Origin: Crateriforma spongiae
Lineage (GTDB): Bacteria; Planctomycetota; Planctomycetia; Pirellulales; Pirellulaceae
Assembly: GCF_012290005.1 (NCBI RefSeq)
Contig: NZ_JAAXMS010000002.1
Coordinates: forward strand, 372,001-436,000
Direction: 5' to 3'
Length of the DNA stretch: 64,000 nucleotides
A program made the position numbers and the translations under genes. The stretch's first letter is position 1; each line of letters begins with the position of its first letter. The notes under the pieces were generated by a model. The model was not told the origin of the DNA. It worked only from the letters and a program-made list of their open reading frames with translations, and did no database searches. Below, piece by piece: positions 44,565 to 53,584 of this stretch.

Positions 44565-45204
44565 CTGTTCTCAACACTTCCTCAAAGAAACCCGGCACTC
44601 CAGCGAGGACGTTCTTAAGTCGTGCGATCGCGCGCACGTAACGAATGCTGGCAGCCTTTTGCTCGATTCCAAGTAGTTGAGAAACTTCGATGTTCGTGAG
44701 CTCCTCTATGTGACGAAGTGCCAACACTTCCTGGTCAATTGGCTCCATCTCTCTTAGAGCTTCTTCCAATTGACGTAGCGATTCTGCTTTGATTGCTATT
44801 TGACTTGGGGTCGATACCTTCCCTACCAAATGGCGGATCAGAGATACCGAAGTTGCCTCGGGGTATGCCGGCCGCTTCGCCACCTCGCGCCGAATGTCTC
44901 GCTTCTGGGTACCCAGATGATGGCGGTGCAGGTCGACCATCGTCTGCAGGACCACCAAGCGAAGCCAGACGTAGAACGATTGGCCGTCATGAGCATATTG
45001 TGAGATTCGTCGCGCGGCCTCAACGTATGCTTCCTGCAAGATGTCGTCTGCGTCTATGCGGCCGGTCAAACGTGGATCTAGTCGAAAACTCACCATCCGC
45101 CAAAGGCGGTCTCGATGCAGCGCAAATAGATCACCGAGCGCGGAGTCTTCGCCTGCCGCTAACTGCTCGAGCAGAGCATCCTCGCGTTGGATTGATTGTG
45201 TCAT
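44542..45204 (-). CDS. ECF-family RNA polymerase sigma factor
   Basis: The protein has 220 residues. Region 2 contains DADDILQEAYVEAARRI near residue 52, and region 4 contains EELTNIEVSQLLGIEQKAASIRYVRAIARLK near 173-203. It lacks an adjacent anti-sigma factor gene. Instead the next gene is a Ser/Thr kinase overlapping it by 23 bases, an arrangement known from planctomycete ECF groups. It should direct polymerase to a small regulon, possibly including the three secreted-protein genes downstream on the same strand. The start is the ATG at 45202-45204. Confidence 0.9.
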   Translation of the reverse strand: MTQSIQREDALLEQLAAGEDSALGDLFALHRDRLWRMVSFRLDPRLTGRIDADDILQEAYVEAARRISQYAHDGQSFYVWLRLVVLQTMVDLHRHHLGTQKRDIRREVAKRPAYPEATSVSLIRHLVGKVSTPSQIAIKAESLRQLEEALREMEPIDQEVLALRHIEELTNIEVSQLLGIEQKAASIRYVRAIARLKNVLAGVPGFFEEVLRTDDARRSD

Positions 45205-45721
45205 TCAAATACGTTACGAGATTGGCCGATCGTTTCTACAACCAATCGCCACAAAATTTTTCGGATTGGGGGTTCACTGGGCTTACCCGACCTCGAGCCT
45301 CGCGGATTCGGGAATCTCTTCAGTCCGTTTCACCACATCGAATGCGAATGAACTGCACAACCTGCTAGCGCGTGTGGGACGCCCTTGGCAAGAGCTTCTT
45401 TGGGTCCCAGTTGCGAGATCCGATTCCACCCAGAGGTAGGGTGGGTATGGAAGCCCAAACAGGAGTCGGGTTAACGGAAGGGGCTCAATCGTTGCTGCCA
45501 GTGAACAATGAGCAGAATCCGATGCGCTCTCCTACTGAAATCGAGACTCCGATGCGACTTGGTTGATTCGCAACGATGCATCGGTTGGACCCACCGCCGG
45601 TTCAAAGAAATGCGACTGAGTGCTGGCGGTGTCGAAGACCGAAGCGATGGCCCCCCTCGGGAAGCTGCTTTCAAGCGTGATCGAATCGTCGGAACAACTT
45701 TTCAGAATGTCCCGCGGCTCG

Positions 45722-45814
45722 CCCGACCCAGGCGGACCGATCATCAACAGGTTGTGTGCACCGGCGGCGGCCAGCATCGTCGCCCCAAACCCTCAAGTTC
45801 GTCACAAATGTCCA
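45722..45814 (-). pseudogene. comM fragment: start region joined in frame to Walker A region
   Basis: Positions 45722-45775 match comM 37850-37903 at 53 of 54 bases, and 45770-45814 match 38522-38566 at 44 of 45. The two parts meet at the shared hexamer GCCAGC, which corresponds to an in-frame deletion of 624 bp (208 codons) in comM. The remnant still starts with ATG and reads MLAAAGAHNLLMIGPPGSG, but then diverges and lacks the Walker A Lys-Thr. A frame of 81 codons runs on to 45532 but its tail has no ComM sequence. It cannot encode a working ATPase. Confidence 0.85.
45770..45814. repeat. 45-bp direct repeat, distal copy
   Basis: This is the second copy of the comM start and leader, in the same orientation as 38522-38566. 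With it, the repeat brackets the DUF3500, EF-hand, DNRLRE-like, kinase and sigma factor genes. Confidence 0.85.
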
Positions 45815-45958
45815 GTAGCAAGTTTGGCGATACCGGCTTGCCCGATCAACGGGTCAAGACGAAGGATTTCACTGGTTGACCGCTTTTCGGTGCCACCCGG
45901 TCTCGGCCCAACGCCCTGACCAACCATCGATGTTTCGCACAAAGCCCCACGGAAGAAA

Positions 45959-46477
45959 TTGATGTGGCCAGGCAAACCGACACGAATTTCCCCGGTGCCC
46001 ACGATCGGCCCGCGATCACGAGTGTGCATCGCTGTTGCTGTGTGGTCCGTCTTTTCGTTCGGGGCCTGCCTTCCACGGTCCGTGTCGAACGGTGATGATT
46101 ACAGCCGACGGGTCGACGAACTGTACCGGAAGTGGCGAAAAGCTAAATCGGCTTCGTTCGGACAGTCCAAGGATTCCGCTGACGCCAAAGTCTCTAGGGG
46201 ATGGGTTTCCATCACCGACTATCGAACCATCGGCAAGCGTGCCGGGTTGGACAACCAAGCCAAACGAGGCCCCGTGATCGTCACCGACCACCGGCGTCGT
46301 AGCGAAGCGGAACTCCGACACCGAATCGACCGAGCCTTGTTGCCGGCCAGCGGCTTGCGGTCGCCCTATCGCAGCATCGTGCCCGGAATCAATTACGGCG
46401 TACCGTCACCACACCGTCACTTCATCCCAGGGATCAACTTCGGCGTTCCCACCACTGACCCGCGGGCACGCCCCTAG
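45959..46477 (+). CDS. Small hypothetical exported protein with PGIN(Y/F)GVP repeats
   Basis: The protein has 172 residues. A hydrophobic segment (VCIAVAVWSVFSFGACL) near residue 22 follows a basic N-terminus, which suggests a signal peptide or anchor. The middle is basic and helical (RVDELYRKWRKAKSASF). The C-terminus has two copies of a short motif, SIVPGINYGVP and FIPGINFGVP. I recognise no domain. Codon use and length make a real gene plausible but not certain. It lies 148 bp before the enoyl-CoA hydratase gene on the same strand. The start could be either of the two adjacent ATGs. Confidence 0.5.
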   Translation: MMWPGKPTRISPVPTIGPRSRVCIAVAVWSVFSFGACLPRSVSNGDDYSRRVDELYRKWRKAKSASFGQSKDSADAKVSRGWVSITDYRTIGKRAGLDNQAKRGPVIVTDHRRRSEAELRHRIDRALLPASGLRSPYRSIVPGINYGVPSPHRHFIPGINFGVPTTDPRARP

Positions 46478-46624
46478 ATGAATGGATCGACACGGCTCAC
46501 ACGGTGAATCCGCCGATCGAGAATCCGGCGTCTGGGCGATGGGCAACACCGAACGTATCTTTCGGTCAAATCTTGTCGGATTTCTGCCTTTTCGCCCGAG
46601 ACACGACTAACGTATCGCCGTTCG

Positions 46625-47419
46625 ATGAACCCATCCATTTCGCCCGAAGTCCGCGTCCGGATCACCGACTCGATCGCTCACGTCACTCTGGATCGGGCGC
46701 ACAAACGCAACGCTTTGTCACTTCAGGTCTTAGCCGACCTGGAACGAGCCTTGTCGGAGTTGGGTGGCGATACGTCGGTGCGTGTCGTCATCATTGCGGC
46801 AAGCGGAAAGGTGTTTTCATCCGGGCACGACTTGAAAGAAATGGTGAATCGATCGGCCGAAGACTACGAGAAGCTTTTTCGCCAGTGCACGATGACGATG
46901 CAGCGGATTCGTCAGATCCCACAACCTGCCATCGCTCAGGTGCAAGGACTTGCCACCGCTGCAGGCTGCCAGCTTGCCGCATCATGCGACCTGATTGTGG
47001 CGGGCCGATCGGCCGCGTTCGCAACGCCCGGTGTCAAGATCGGTCTGTTCTGCACCACACCGATGGTCCCGTTGGTTCGCGGGTTGCCGCCGAAACTGGC
47101 GATGGAAATGTTGTTGACCGGGCGCCCCATCACCGCGCAACGTGCCTACGATGTCGGATTCGTCAACGCGGTTTGCGATGACGACGTTTTGCCGGAAACC
47201 ACGATCGGTCTTGCCCAAAACATTGTCGAATCTAGCGGACACGCGGCGACGATCGGCAAAGCGGCCTTCTACCGACAACTGCATTTATGCGAACCCGATG
47301 CGTATGCCGACGCGGTCGACGTCATGACACGCAACGCATGTGATCCGGAAGCCGACGAAGGCATCCGGGCGTTCCTTGAAAAGCGTCCGCCCCGGTGGGA
47401 TCAACCGTCGGAAAGCTGA
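46625..47419 (+). CDS. Enoyl-CoA hydratase/isomerase family protein
   Basis: The protein has 264 residues with a crotonase fold. HVTLDRAHKRNALSLQ lies near residue 18, the first oxyanion-hole element is SSGHDLKEM near 65, and the second is QVQGLATAAGCQLAASCDL near 104. At the position of the first catalytic Glu of classical hydratases (around TAAGCQLA) the sequence carries Gln in place of Glu, and FATPGVKIGLFCTTPMVPL follows. This resembles the ECHDC3-like branch and may not be a beta-oxidation hydratase. It should act on a CoA ester in the cytoplasm. The convergent gene 17 bp away encodes a phosphate acyltransferase. Confidence 0.88.
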   Translation: MNPSISPEVRVRITDSIAHVTLDRAHKRNALSLQVLADLERALSELGGDTSVRVVIIAASGKVFSSGHDLKEMVNRSAEDYEKLFRQCTMTMQRIRQIPQPAIAQVQGLATAAGCQLAASCDLIVAGRSAAFATPGVKIGLFCTTPMVPLVRGLPPKLAMEMLLTGRPITAQRAYDVGFVNAVCDDDVLPETTIGLAQNIVESSGHAATIGKAAFYRQLHLCEPDAYADAVDVMTRNACDPEADEGIRAFLEKRPPRWDQPSES

Positions 47420-47436
47420 TCGCCGAACAGCAGCGA

Positions 47437-48339
47437 TTATCTGTCGCCACGGCGATGTGCATACGATGCGAGTGCCAGGGACCGGATACGTGTCGACACA
47501 TCATCCGAACGTGACATGAACACGACCGGACAAGCCACGCCGGAAAGCATGCCACCGAACCGGCAATCGCTGGTGTACATGATGGCCTTCACCGTCAAGT
47601 TCGCTGATAACAGGTTGGGAAACAGCATGACGTCGGCGGCCCCCATTGCCCCGTCATCAACACTCTTTCGCTGGGCGGATTCCCGCGAATAGGCCAAATC
47701 AAAGGAACATGGTCCGACGATATTGGCGGCAGCGGTGTCGCTGAGACGATCCGCCAGTGTGGTCGCCAGCGCTGTTTCGGGCATTGCGTCGTTGATCTTT
47801 TCCGACGCCGCCATGACGGCAACAACCGGCTGCTGGGCCCCCAGGCCGCGGGCAACGCGAACGACTTGTCCTAAGATACTGTCGGCCTGTTGTGGATCAG
47901 GCTGGATAGTGATTCCAGTATCGGTCAACAGAAATCGTCGGTCGTCACGAGGAATCTCCATCAAAACAATTTGGCATATGGTTTCGCCCGTCCTCAGTCC
48001 CGCGCGACGATCCAAAACCGCTTTCAGCAATGCCGGTGTCGAAACACGGCCCTTCATCAAAAAGTCGCCGCGACCGTCGACGATTGCCCGAACCGCGTCG
48101 ACCGACGGATCATCCGAGTGAATCACATCCCAGTCGGCCAGATCGATGTCCAACGATTTAGAAAGTCGCTGCATTTCGGGCTGATCACCGACGACGACAG
48201 GACGTACCCATCGACGTCGTTTCGCGTCGTGAAGAGCCTGCAGCACGGTCGCATCGTCAGCACCGACCGCGACGACACGGTGTTCGGGACGCTGGTGGTC
48301 CATTCGCTGCAGCATTGTGTCGAACGATGGAAGTCCCAT
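47437..48339 (-). CDS. ptb: Phosphate acetyl/butyryltransferase family protein
   Basis: The protein has 300 residues and matches the phosphate butyryltransferase (Ptb) branch of PF01515: FLMKGRVSTPALLKAVLD near residue 95, then FLLTDTGITIQPD, VAVMAASEKINDAMPET, and DVMLFPNLLSANLTVKAI near the end. Ptb converts an acyl-CoA and phosphate to acyl-phosphate and CoA. The usual partner, a butyrate or acetate kinase, is not next to it. Possible roles are short-chain acyl-CoA exchange or branched-chain acyl metabolism. The convergent neighbour is the enoyl-CoA hydratase-like gene. Confidence 0.87.
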   Translation of the reverse strand: MGLPSFDTMLQRMDHQRPEHRVVAVGADDATVLQALHDAKRRRWVRPVVVGDQPEMQRLSKSLDIDLADWDVIHSDDPSVDAVRAIVDGRGDFLMKGRVSTPALLKAVLDRRAGLRTGETICQIVLMEIPRDDRRFLLTDTGITIQPDPQQADSILGQVVRVARGLGAQQPVVAVMAASEKINDAMPETALATTLADRLSDTAAANIVGPCSFDLAYSRESAQRKSVDDGAMGAADVMLFPNLLSANLTVKAIMYTSDCRFGGMLSGVACPVVFMSRSDDVSTRIRSLALASYAHRRGDR

Positions 48340-48700
48340 GATGCGGTCTTACCTAAAGTCTTCGGAGATCGATTTCACAAACAATTTGGCGTGGGACGAC
48401 CCAAACACCAAACCGTGGGCTAAGTTTGATCGCACAACGGTCGTATTCACGCAATGTGTCCGCTTGGGTCGAAAATTTTGTCGACCGCTCGCCGATCGGC
48501 AGATGGGCACTTCGACGGTTGCCCAGTCTGTCAAAACGCCGTCCAGTCATGACGACAAATCACTCTGGGATACAGCGACGACGTCATGCACGCCAACAAC
48601 GGCGCCGGTATGCTGCTTTTCAAGTCACCCAACGGATCGGCGTCGCGATCTAACTTGGTGAACCTTCCAAATCGATGCATAAACCGCAGCGAGATCAACC
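48340..48700. other. 361-bp divergent intergenic region
   Basis: The region separates ptb from the SPFH gene pair, which are transcribed away from each other. Several short frames overlap here on both strands but none shows a domain or a good start. Both promoters should lie here. Confidence 0.45.
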
Positions 48701-49717
48701 ATGATCCATTTGTTCGTCTTTGGGTTTGGTGTATTCGTCTACGCCGCCATTCGTATTCTGACCGGCTGTCTGTATACGGTATCGCCGGACCAACGCGCCG
48801 TCATCACAAGCTTTGGTGCTGCAACGGTGATGCCCGGCAGCCAGGCACCGGGGATGACTGATGAATCTTCGATGAGCACCGAGGAGCAAGAACGTTATCG
48901 GTATCCTCAGGTGCAAGTGATTGGTCCCGGAGGTCCGTATTTCAAATTTCCTTGGCAAAGAGTTCACAAGGTCAGCGTTGCCACCCAAGCGGTCGACCTG
49001 TCTTGGGACCCGACCAAAGCCCAAGACACGATCGAAGCGGTCACCAAGGACAATTTGACGACCGGCGTGAACGGGCAAATTCGATATCGAATCAGCGAAC
49101 AGAATCTGTACGCCTACTTGTTCGGTGTGGCCAGCCCGCTGGAACACGTGATGGGATATTTCGTTTCCGTGTTGCGAGAACGGATCGCGAACTTTACCGA
49201 CCCGAAAGGCCAAACGTTGCTTGCAGATGACGAATTGGCACCATCCGACGGCGAAGCATCCGCCACCAGTTCAGTCGACCTATCCGAAGGCGTCTCGATC
49301 AACGATTTGCGTAAGAACCTGCCTTTGCTGAACCAGTACATGGAACAGCAGTGTCAATCGACCACGGGGCGTTACGGCATCGAACTGGACGCCGCGCTGA
49401 TCACCGAAATTGACCCGCCCGCACAAGTCGACCGGGCCCTGTCGGCCATCAACAGCACGCGTAACCAAGTGGCCGCAGACATCAGTACGGCCCGAGCCGA
49501 TTCAGAACAGCAGATCACAATGAGCGCACGGGCGGTCGAAATTGCGACCAACAACGCCCAGGCCGAAGTCGCACCGCTTCAGGAATTGGCCAGCACCCTG
49601 TCGACCATCAAAACCGAAGGTGGATCGGATTGCTTATCGGCGTATGTCCGCAACGCCAAGATCCCGCTTTACAAACGCGCCGGACGCATCGTTCAATCCG
49701 CCAACCAACGTTCATAA
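48701..49717 (+). CDS. SPFH/band-7 domain protein, first of a pair
   Basis: The protein has 338 residues. An N-terminal membrane segment (FVFGFGVFVYAAIRILTG) is followed by the band-7 start YTVSPDQRAVITSFG near residue 26. A glycine/serine-rich insertion containing TDESSMSTEEQERYRYP separates the first strands from GGPYFKFPWQRVHKV. The SPFH core continues through residues 90-230 (ITEIDPPAQVDRALSAIN near 232). A coiled-coil, Ala-rich tail follows (about 250-300). Proteins of this family form oligomeric membrane scaffolds such as HflK/HflC or stomatin. A second SPFH gene follows after 16 bp, so a hetero-oligomer is likely. No protease gene is next to them. Confidence 0.87.
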   Translation: MIHLFVFGFGVFVYAAIRILTGCLYTVSPDQRAVITSFGAATVMPGSQAPGMTDESSMSTEEQERYRYPQVQVIGPGGPYFKFPWQRVHKVSVATQAVDLSWDPTKAQDTIEAVTKDNLTTGVNGQIRYRISEQNLYAYLFGVASPLEHVMGYFVSVLRERIANFTDPKGQTLLADDELAPSDGEASATSSVDLSEGVSINDLRKNLPLLNQYMEQQCQSTTGRYGIELDAALITEIDPPAQVDRALSAINSTRNQVAADISTARADSEQQITMSARAVEIATNNAQAEVAPLQELASTLSTIKTEGGSDCLSAYVRNAKIPLYKRAGRIVQSANQRS

Positions 49718-49733
49718 CGAGGACCTATCAGCC

Positions 49734-50651
49734 ATGACATACATGTTTGCTTTCGTCGTCGGACTGGTCTTCGTCCCATTCCTATTGGGTCTGGCTCGAA
49801 CGTTCGGCATCTACACCTGTGTGAACGAGTGCGAAGCACAAGTCTTCACGTTATTCGGAAAGGTGGTGGGAACCATCGACATCGCCGGATTGCATTTCCC
49901 CATTGCCTATTTCGGCCCCAAAGCATTGTTGATTCCGTTTTTCGGAAAGAAGTACGTCGTCAGCACGGCGCTGCGACAACACTATCTGCGCAGCCAGATG
50001 GTCAACAGCGAAGAAGGCACACCGATGGGTGTCGGCATTTGGTACGAGATGCAGGTCAAGGATCCGGTCGCGTTCCTGTTCACCAACGCCAACCCGGATG
50101 GGTCGTTGCAAGCCAACGTGACCAGTTCGACCATTTCCACGCTGAGCAATTTGGAAATGGAAAAGATGCTGGAAGATCGACACAGCCTTTCACGCACCGT
50201 ACGCCAAACCGTTTCGCCGCTTAGCGAAAAATGGGGCTACCGATTGGGTTCGGTCTACATCCGAAAGGTCGAATTTACCGATGCCCAAATGGTCGACAAT
50301 ATCACTGACAAAGTGGTCAAACGCTTGGTTCAAGTCACCAGCGCCATGAAACAAGATGGTGAAAACCGCGTCGGCCTGATTCGCAGTGAAACCGCCTTCA
50401 AGGTTTCCCAGAAACTTGCGGAAGCTTCTGCAGCCCGGCCGAATATTGTCGGCAACAAGCTGAATGAAATCGCGAAGGAAGACCAAGAAATATTGAGCAC
50501 GCTGTTGGAAGTGATGGAAATCGATGCTCTGTTGGAATCGCAAGCCAGTGTCGACATTTTGCCGACGACCAGCAATTTGTTGGTCCAACTGGGTGATTCC
50601 GGTCGATCATCCGGCGGCGCCCCCTACATCGGATCGCCGGTGGGCAATTGA
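49734..50651 (+). CDS. SPFH/band-7 domain protein, second of a pair
   Basis: The protein has 305 residues from the ATG at 49734; the frame is open upstream but that overlaps the first SPFH gene. A membrane segment (MFAFVVGLVFVPFLLGLA) leads into the SPFH domain (YTCVNECEAQVFTLFGKVVG, then GLHFPIAYFGPKALLIPFFG). The core runs to about 190 (KWGYRLGSVYIRKVEFTD). A helical region with SAMKQDGENRVGLIRSETAF follows, then a Ser/Gly-rich end. It resembles the first protein in architecture but not closely in sequence, so it is likely a partner subunit. GAGG lies about 9 nt before the ATG. Confidence 0.87.
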   Translation: MTYMFAFVVGLVFVPFLLGLARTFGIYTCVNECEAQVFTLFGKVVGTIDIAGLHFPIAYFGPKALLIPFFGKKYVVSTALRQHYLRSQMVNSEEGTPMGVGIWYEMQVKDPVAFLFTNANPDGSLQANVTSSTISTLSNLEMEKMLEDRHSLSRTVRQTVSPLSEKWGYRLGSVYIRKVEFTDAQMVDNITDKVVKRLVQVTSAMKQDGENRVGLIRSETAFKVSQKLAEASAARPNIVGNKLNEIAKEDQEILSTLLEVMEIDALLESQASVDILPTTSNLLVQLGDSGRSSGGAPYIGSPVGN

Positions 50652-50930
50652 AGCCGACCATCACCCCACGGGTGAACACACGGAACGAAGCGGTGTTGGA
50701 TTTTGCCACCAAAAGTTTGCATCCACACCGCTTGGTGGGTTAGCCTGGATCGTTCGGCGCGTCGATTCGTTCACAACGGTCCGACGTGTTGCTGTCTTGA
50801 CGCCCGCCGCACCTGGGTCGCGACGGGCCACAAGCCAGTTGCCCTCCCCCACCCGTCCCACCCAGTTGCGCGACCGTTGCGGTCACCCGATTCTGCCAAT
50901 CGAGGATTGACCGGACCCTGGCGTGCTTGA

Positions 50931-53522
50931 ATGGATTGCCTCATGCATCGCTGTGTGCTTCGGCATGTGGTTGTTTTGGCCTGCCTGGTCATCAGCCACC
51001 AAAACGATTCTGGTGCGGCCGATGCCCCGGCCAATTCGAAGATGCCAGATCCGATTGGGTTGGAGATCTTTGAAAAAGTAGTCCGTCCCACCCTGGTGAA
51101 GCACTGCTACGAATGCCACAGCGACGCCACCGATGATGTCGGTGGCGATTTGTGGCTGGATTCCGCCGACGCGATGCGAAGCGGCGGAATCAGTGGCCCG
51201 GCCATCATTCCAGGACGGCCCGGTGCCAGCACACTGCTAAGTGCTTTGGAGTATCGCGATGCGGAAATGCCACCGGACGGCCAACTGCCGCCGGAAACCA
51301 TCGCATCCTTTCGTAAGTGGATCGCTCGCGGTGCACCGGACCCACGCAAGTCGACAGGCAAAGCGCCGGCAAAACCAGACGCCAAATCCGCATCACCCGC
51401 GGCATCAGAACTTTGGTCGATCCAGCCCATCGTTGCCCCCGACATTCCCGTCATCCAAGATGATCAGTGGTCCCGCAGCGACGTGGATCGATTCATCTTG
51501 GCCGCGTTGGGTGAACGGGCTATGTCTCCCAATCGCGATGCGTCGCCCGAGGTGTTGATCCGTCGGCTTAGCTTTGACCTGCTGGGGTTACCGCCGTCGC
51601 CTGACTTGGTTGCCTCTTTCACGGCCGACCCGTCGGAGACGCACTATGCCAAGATCGTCGATACGATGATGGGTTCGATAGAATTCGGACGTCGTTGGGC
51701 ACGACACTGGCTGGATGTCGTTCGCTATGGCGAATCGGCCGGCAGCAGTCGCGACGTGTTGATGATCCACGCTTGGCGTTACCGCGACTATGTAATCGAC
51801 GCACTGAACCGCGACCTGCCCTACGACCAATTCGTCATCGAACAGATCGCTGGTGACTTGTTGGATTCGACCGATGCCCAGGAACGCGAGCGTCAACGGA
51901 TTGCGACAGGCATGCTGGCGATCGGCAGCAAGTCGCTAAACGGTGGCAATTTGACCCACGACATCGTCGATGACCAGATCGACGTCGTTTCCAAAGCGTT
52001 TTTGGGTTTGACGGTTTCGTGTGCACGCTGCCACGACCACAAGTTTGACCCGATTCCAACCGCCGACTATTACGCGCTGTCGGGAATCTTCCAGAGCACC
52101 GAAACGCTGTACGGCGGCGGGACCAATCGCCCCACAGGTTTGGCTGATCAACTAAAAGTGTACCTGTCGCTGGATCCGCTTCCGGACGCCAAAACACGAA
52201 AGGACTTGGACCAGTTGCAGAAAAAGGCGACTCAACTGCAACGACAGATTGCGGCATCCAAGCGACAGTTGCCGAATCGGATTCGGGCGGTTCCCGAGGA
52301 ATACCGCAATGTGGATCCGAAATCACTGCCCGACACCGTGGATCGCAAAACGGCGACAGCGGTTCGGCAATTAAATGCAGCCCGCAAGATTTTGAAACAG
52401 CGGCAAGACGAACTGGCATCAATCGAAGCATCGATCCCCGAACCCCCACGGTTTTTTATCGGTGTCCGCGAGAAAGGCAAAGCCAACGACGCGGCGATTT
52501 TGATTCGAGGCGAAAAGAACCAACGTGGCGATGTGGTCCCGCGATCTTTTCTTTCCGCCGTGAATCAGTGCAATGCCAACTTGGACAAGTTCGATGCCCA
52601 GATCAGTAAAGCGGAAAGCGGGCGACGCGAATTGGCCCAATGGGTCGTTGCGTCTGAGAATCCTTTGACCTCTCGAGTCATCGTCAATCGAATTTGGCAG
52701 CACCTGATGGGACGGGGCATCGTCGAAACCGTCGACAACTTTGGTGTTTCAGGTTCACCGCCCAGTCATCCCGCGTTGCTGGATCACCTTGCCCACACGA
52801 TGGTGCACCAGCATCACTGGTCGCTGAAATCGATGGTGCGGACACTGGTGCATACCAGCACCTATCGCCAGTCGTCGGAGTTTGATCCGACCGATTACCA
52901 GGCTGACCCCGACAATCGCCTACGCTGGCGAATGTCTCGACGGCAATTGGAAGCTGAACCATTTCGCGATGCGATGCTTAGCGTTAGCGGCCTGATCGAT
53001 GTATCGCCTTTGGATCAATCCCTGGTCGCACGAATTGGCGAAGGAGAAGTGGGCCGAAACTTGAACACTCGCGTTTTAGAGGAACCGTTCAATCGCCGAA
53101 GTATCTACCTGCCGATCATCCGAGGGCTTGTTCCCGAAAGCCTGAAGATCTTCGACTTCCCAGAGCCATCGAACATCCAGGGGATGCGCAGCGCCAACAC
53201 CACGCCGACACAATCGCTGTATCTGATGAACAGCCCTGACGTGATCCGCATGGCTCGATCATTCGCATCCAATCTGCTGAACGATTCTTCGCTGGCCGAC
53301 GATCAGGCACGGATCACCCAAGCTTATCGCCTGTGTTTTGCTCGATCGCCCAGCGGCGATGAGATTCAGCGTGCCATACAGTTCATCAAGCTGCCCACAT
53401 TCATTCCCGACGACACTTCCAGATCCGACGATTCATCAAAACCAATCGACGCCCGACTCGACGCTTGGACGGTCTATTGCCAAACGCTTTTGGCCAGCGC
53501 CGAATTTCGATTGGTGAATTAG
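50931..53522 (+). CDS. PSD1 cytochrome c / DUF1549 / DUF1553 protein
   Basis: This 863-residue exported protein follows the usual planctomycete order. A signal peptide ends near SGAADA. The PSD1-type cytochrome c-like domain (about 45-120) has the haem motif CYECH at residue 59. DUF1549 (about 170-385) includes RRLSFDLLGLPPSPD and RCHDHKFDPIPTADYYAL, which carries a second CARCH motif. A coiled coil covers about 415-510. DUF1553 (about 575-820) begins with TSRVIVNRIWQHLMGRGIVE. Such proteins are paired with DUF1501 proteins, as here. Their biochemical role is not established; a surface role in polysaccharide use has been suggested. Start alternatives are ATGs at residues 1 and 5. Confidence 0.92.
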   Translation: MDCLMHRCVLRHVVVLACLVISHQNDSGAADAPANSKMPDPIGLEIFEKVVRPTLVKHCYECHSDATDDVGGDLWLDSADAMRSGGISGPAIIPGRPGASTLLSALEYRDAEMPPDGQLPPETIASFRKWIARGAPDPRKSTGKAPAKPDAKSASPAASELWSIQPIVAPDIPVIQDDQWSRSDVDRFILAALGERAMSPNRDASPEVLIRRLSFDLLGLPPSPDLVASFTADPSETHYAKIVDTMMGSIEFGRRWARHWLDVVRYGESAGSSRDVLMIHAWRYRDYVIDALNRDLPYDQFVIEQIAGDLLDSTDAQERERQRIATGMLAIGSKSLNGGNLTHDIVDDQIDVVSKAFLGLTVSCARCHDHKFDPIPTADYYALSGIFQSTETLYGGGTNRPTGLADQLKVYLSLDPLPDAKTRKDLDQLQKKATQLQRQIAASKRQLPNRIRAVPEEYRNVDPKSLPDTVDRKTATAVRQLNAARKILKQRQDELASIEASIPEPPRFFIGVREKGKANDAAILIRGEKNQRGDVVPRSFLSAVNQCNANLDKFDAQISKAESGRRELAQWVVASENPLTSRVIVNRIWQHLMGRGIVETVDNFGVSGSPPSHPALLDHLAHTMVHQHHWSLKSMVRTLVHTSTYRQSSEFDPTDYQADPDNRLRWRMSRRQLEAEPFRDAMLSVSGLIDVSPLDQSLVARIGEGEVGRNLNTRVLEEPFNRRSIYLPIIRGLVPESLKIFDFPEPSNIQGMRSANTTPTQSLYLMNSPDVIRMARSFASNLLNDSSLADDQARITQAYRLCFARSPSGDEIQRAIQFIKLPTFIPDDTSRSDDSSKPIDARLDAWTVYCQTLLASAEFRLVN

Positions 53523-53584
53523 GTCCGCGATTCTCGAAAACCATTTTTGGCCACAACGAAGTCCCCTGCTCCGCCGAGGTTTCT

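Larger units (their letters stand above)
45205..45958. other. 754-bp intergenic region with comM debris
   Basis: The region lies between the sigma factor gene and a small hypothetical gene, transcribed in opposite directions. It contains a GC-rich hairpin (CCACCC at 45426-45431 and GGGTGG at 45439-45444) and the comM fragment at 45722-45814. I find no intact gene. Promoter sequences for the sigma factor operon must lie near its left end. Confidence 0.5.

Noticed and set aside
46504-47181. 225-codon plus-strand frame overlapping the enoyl-CoA hydratase gene
   Set aside because: It is a His/Arg/Ser-rich shadow frame of a gene with clear crotonase motifs.
50690-50900. Intergenic sequence that looks like a dispersed planctomycete repeat
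   Set aside because: I see no second copy in this window, so a repeat cannot be supported without a genome search.
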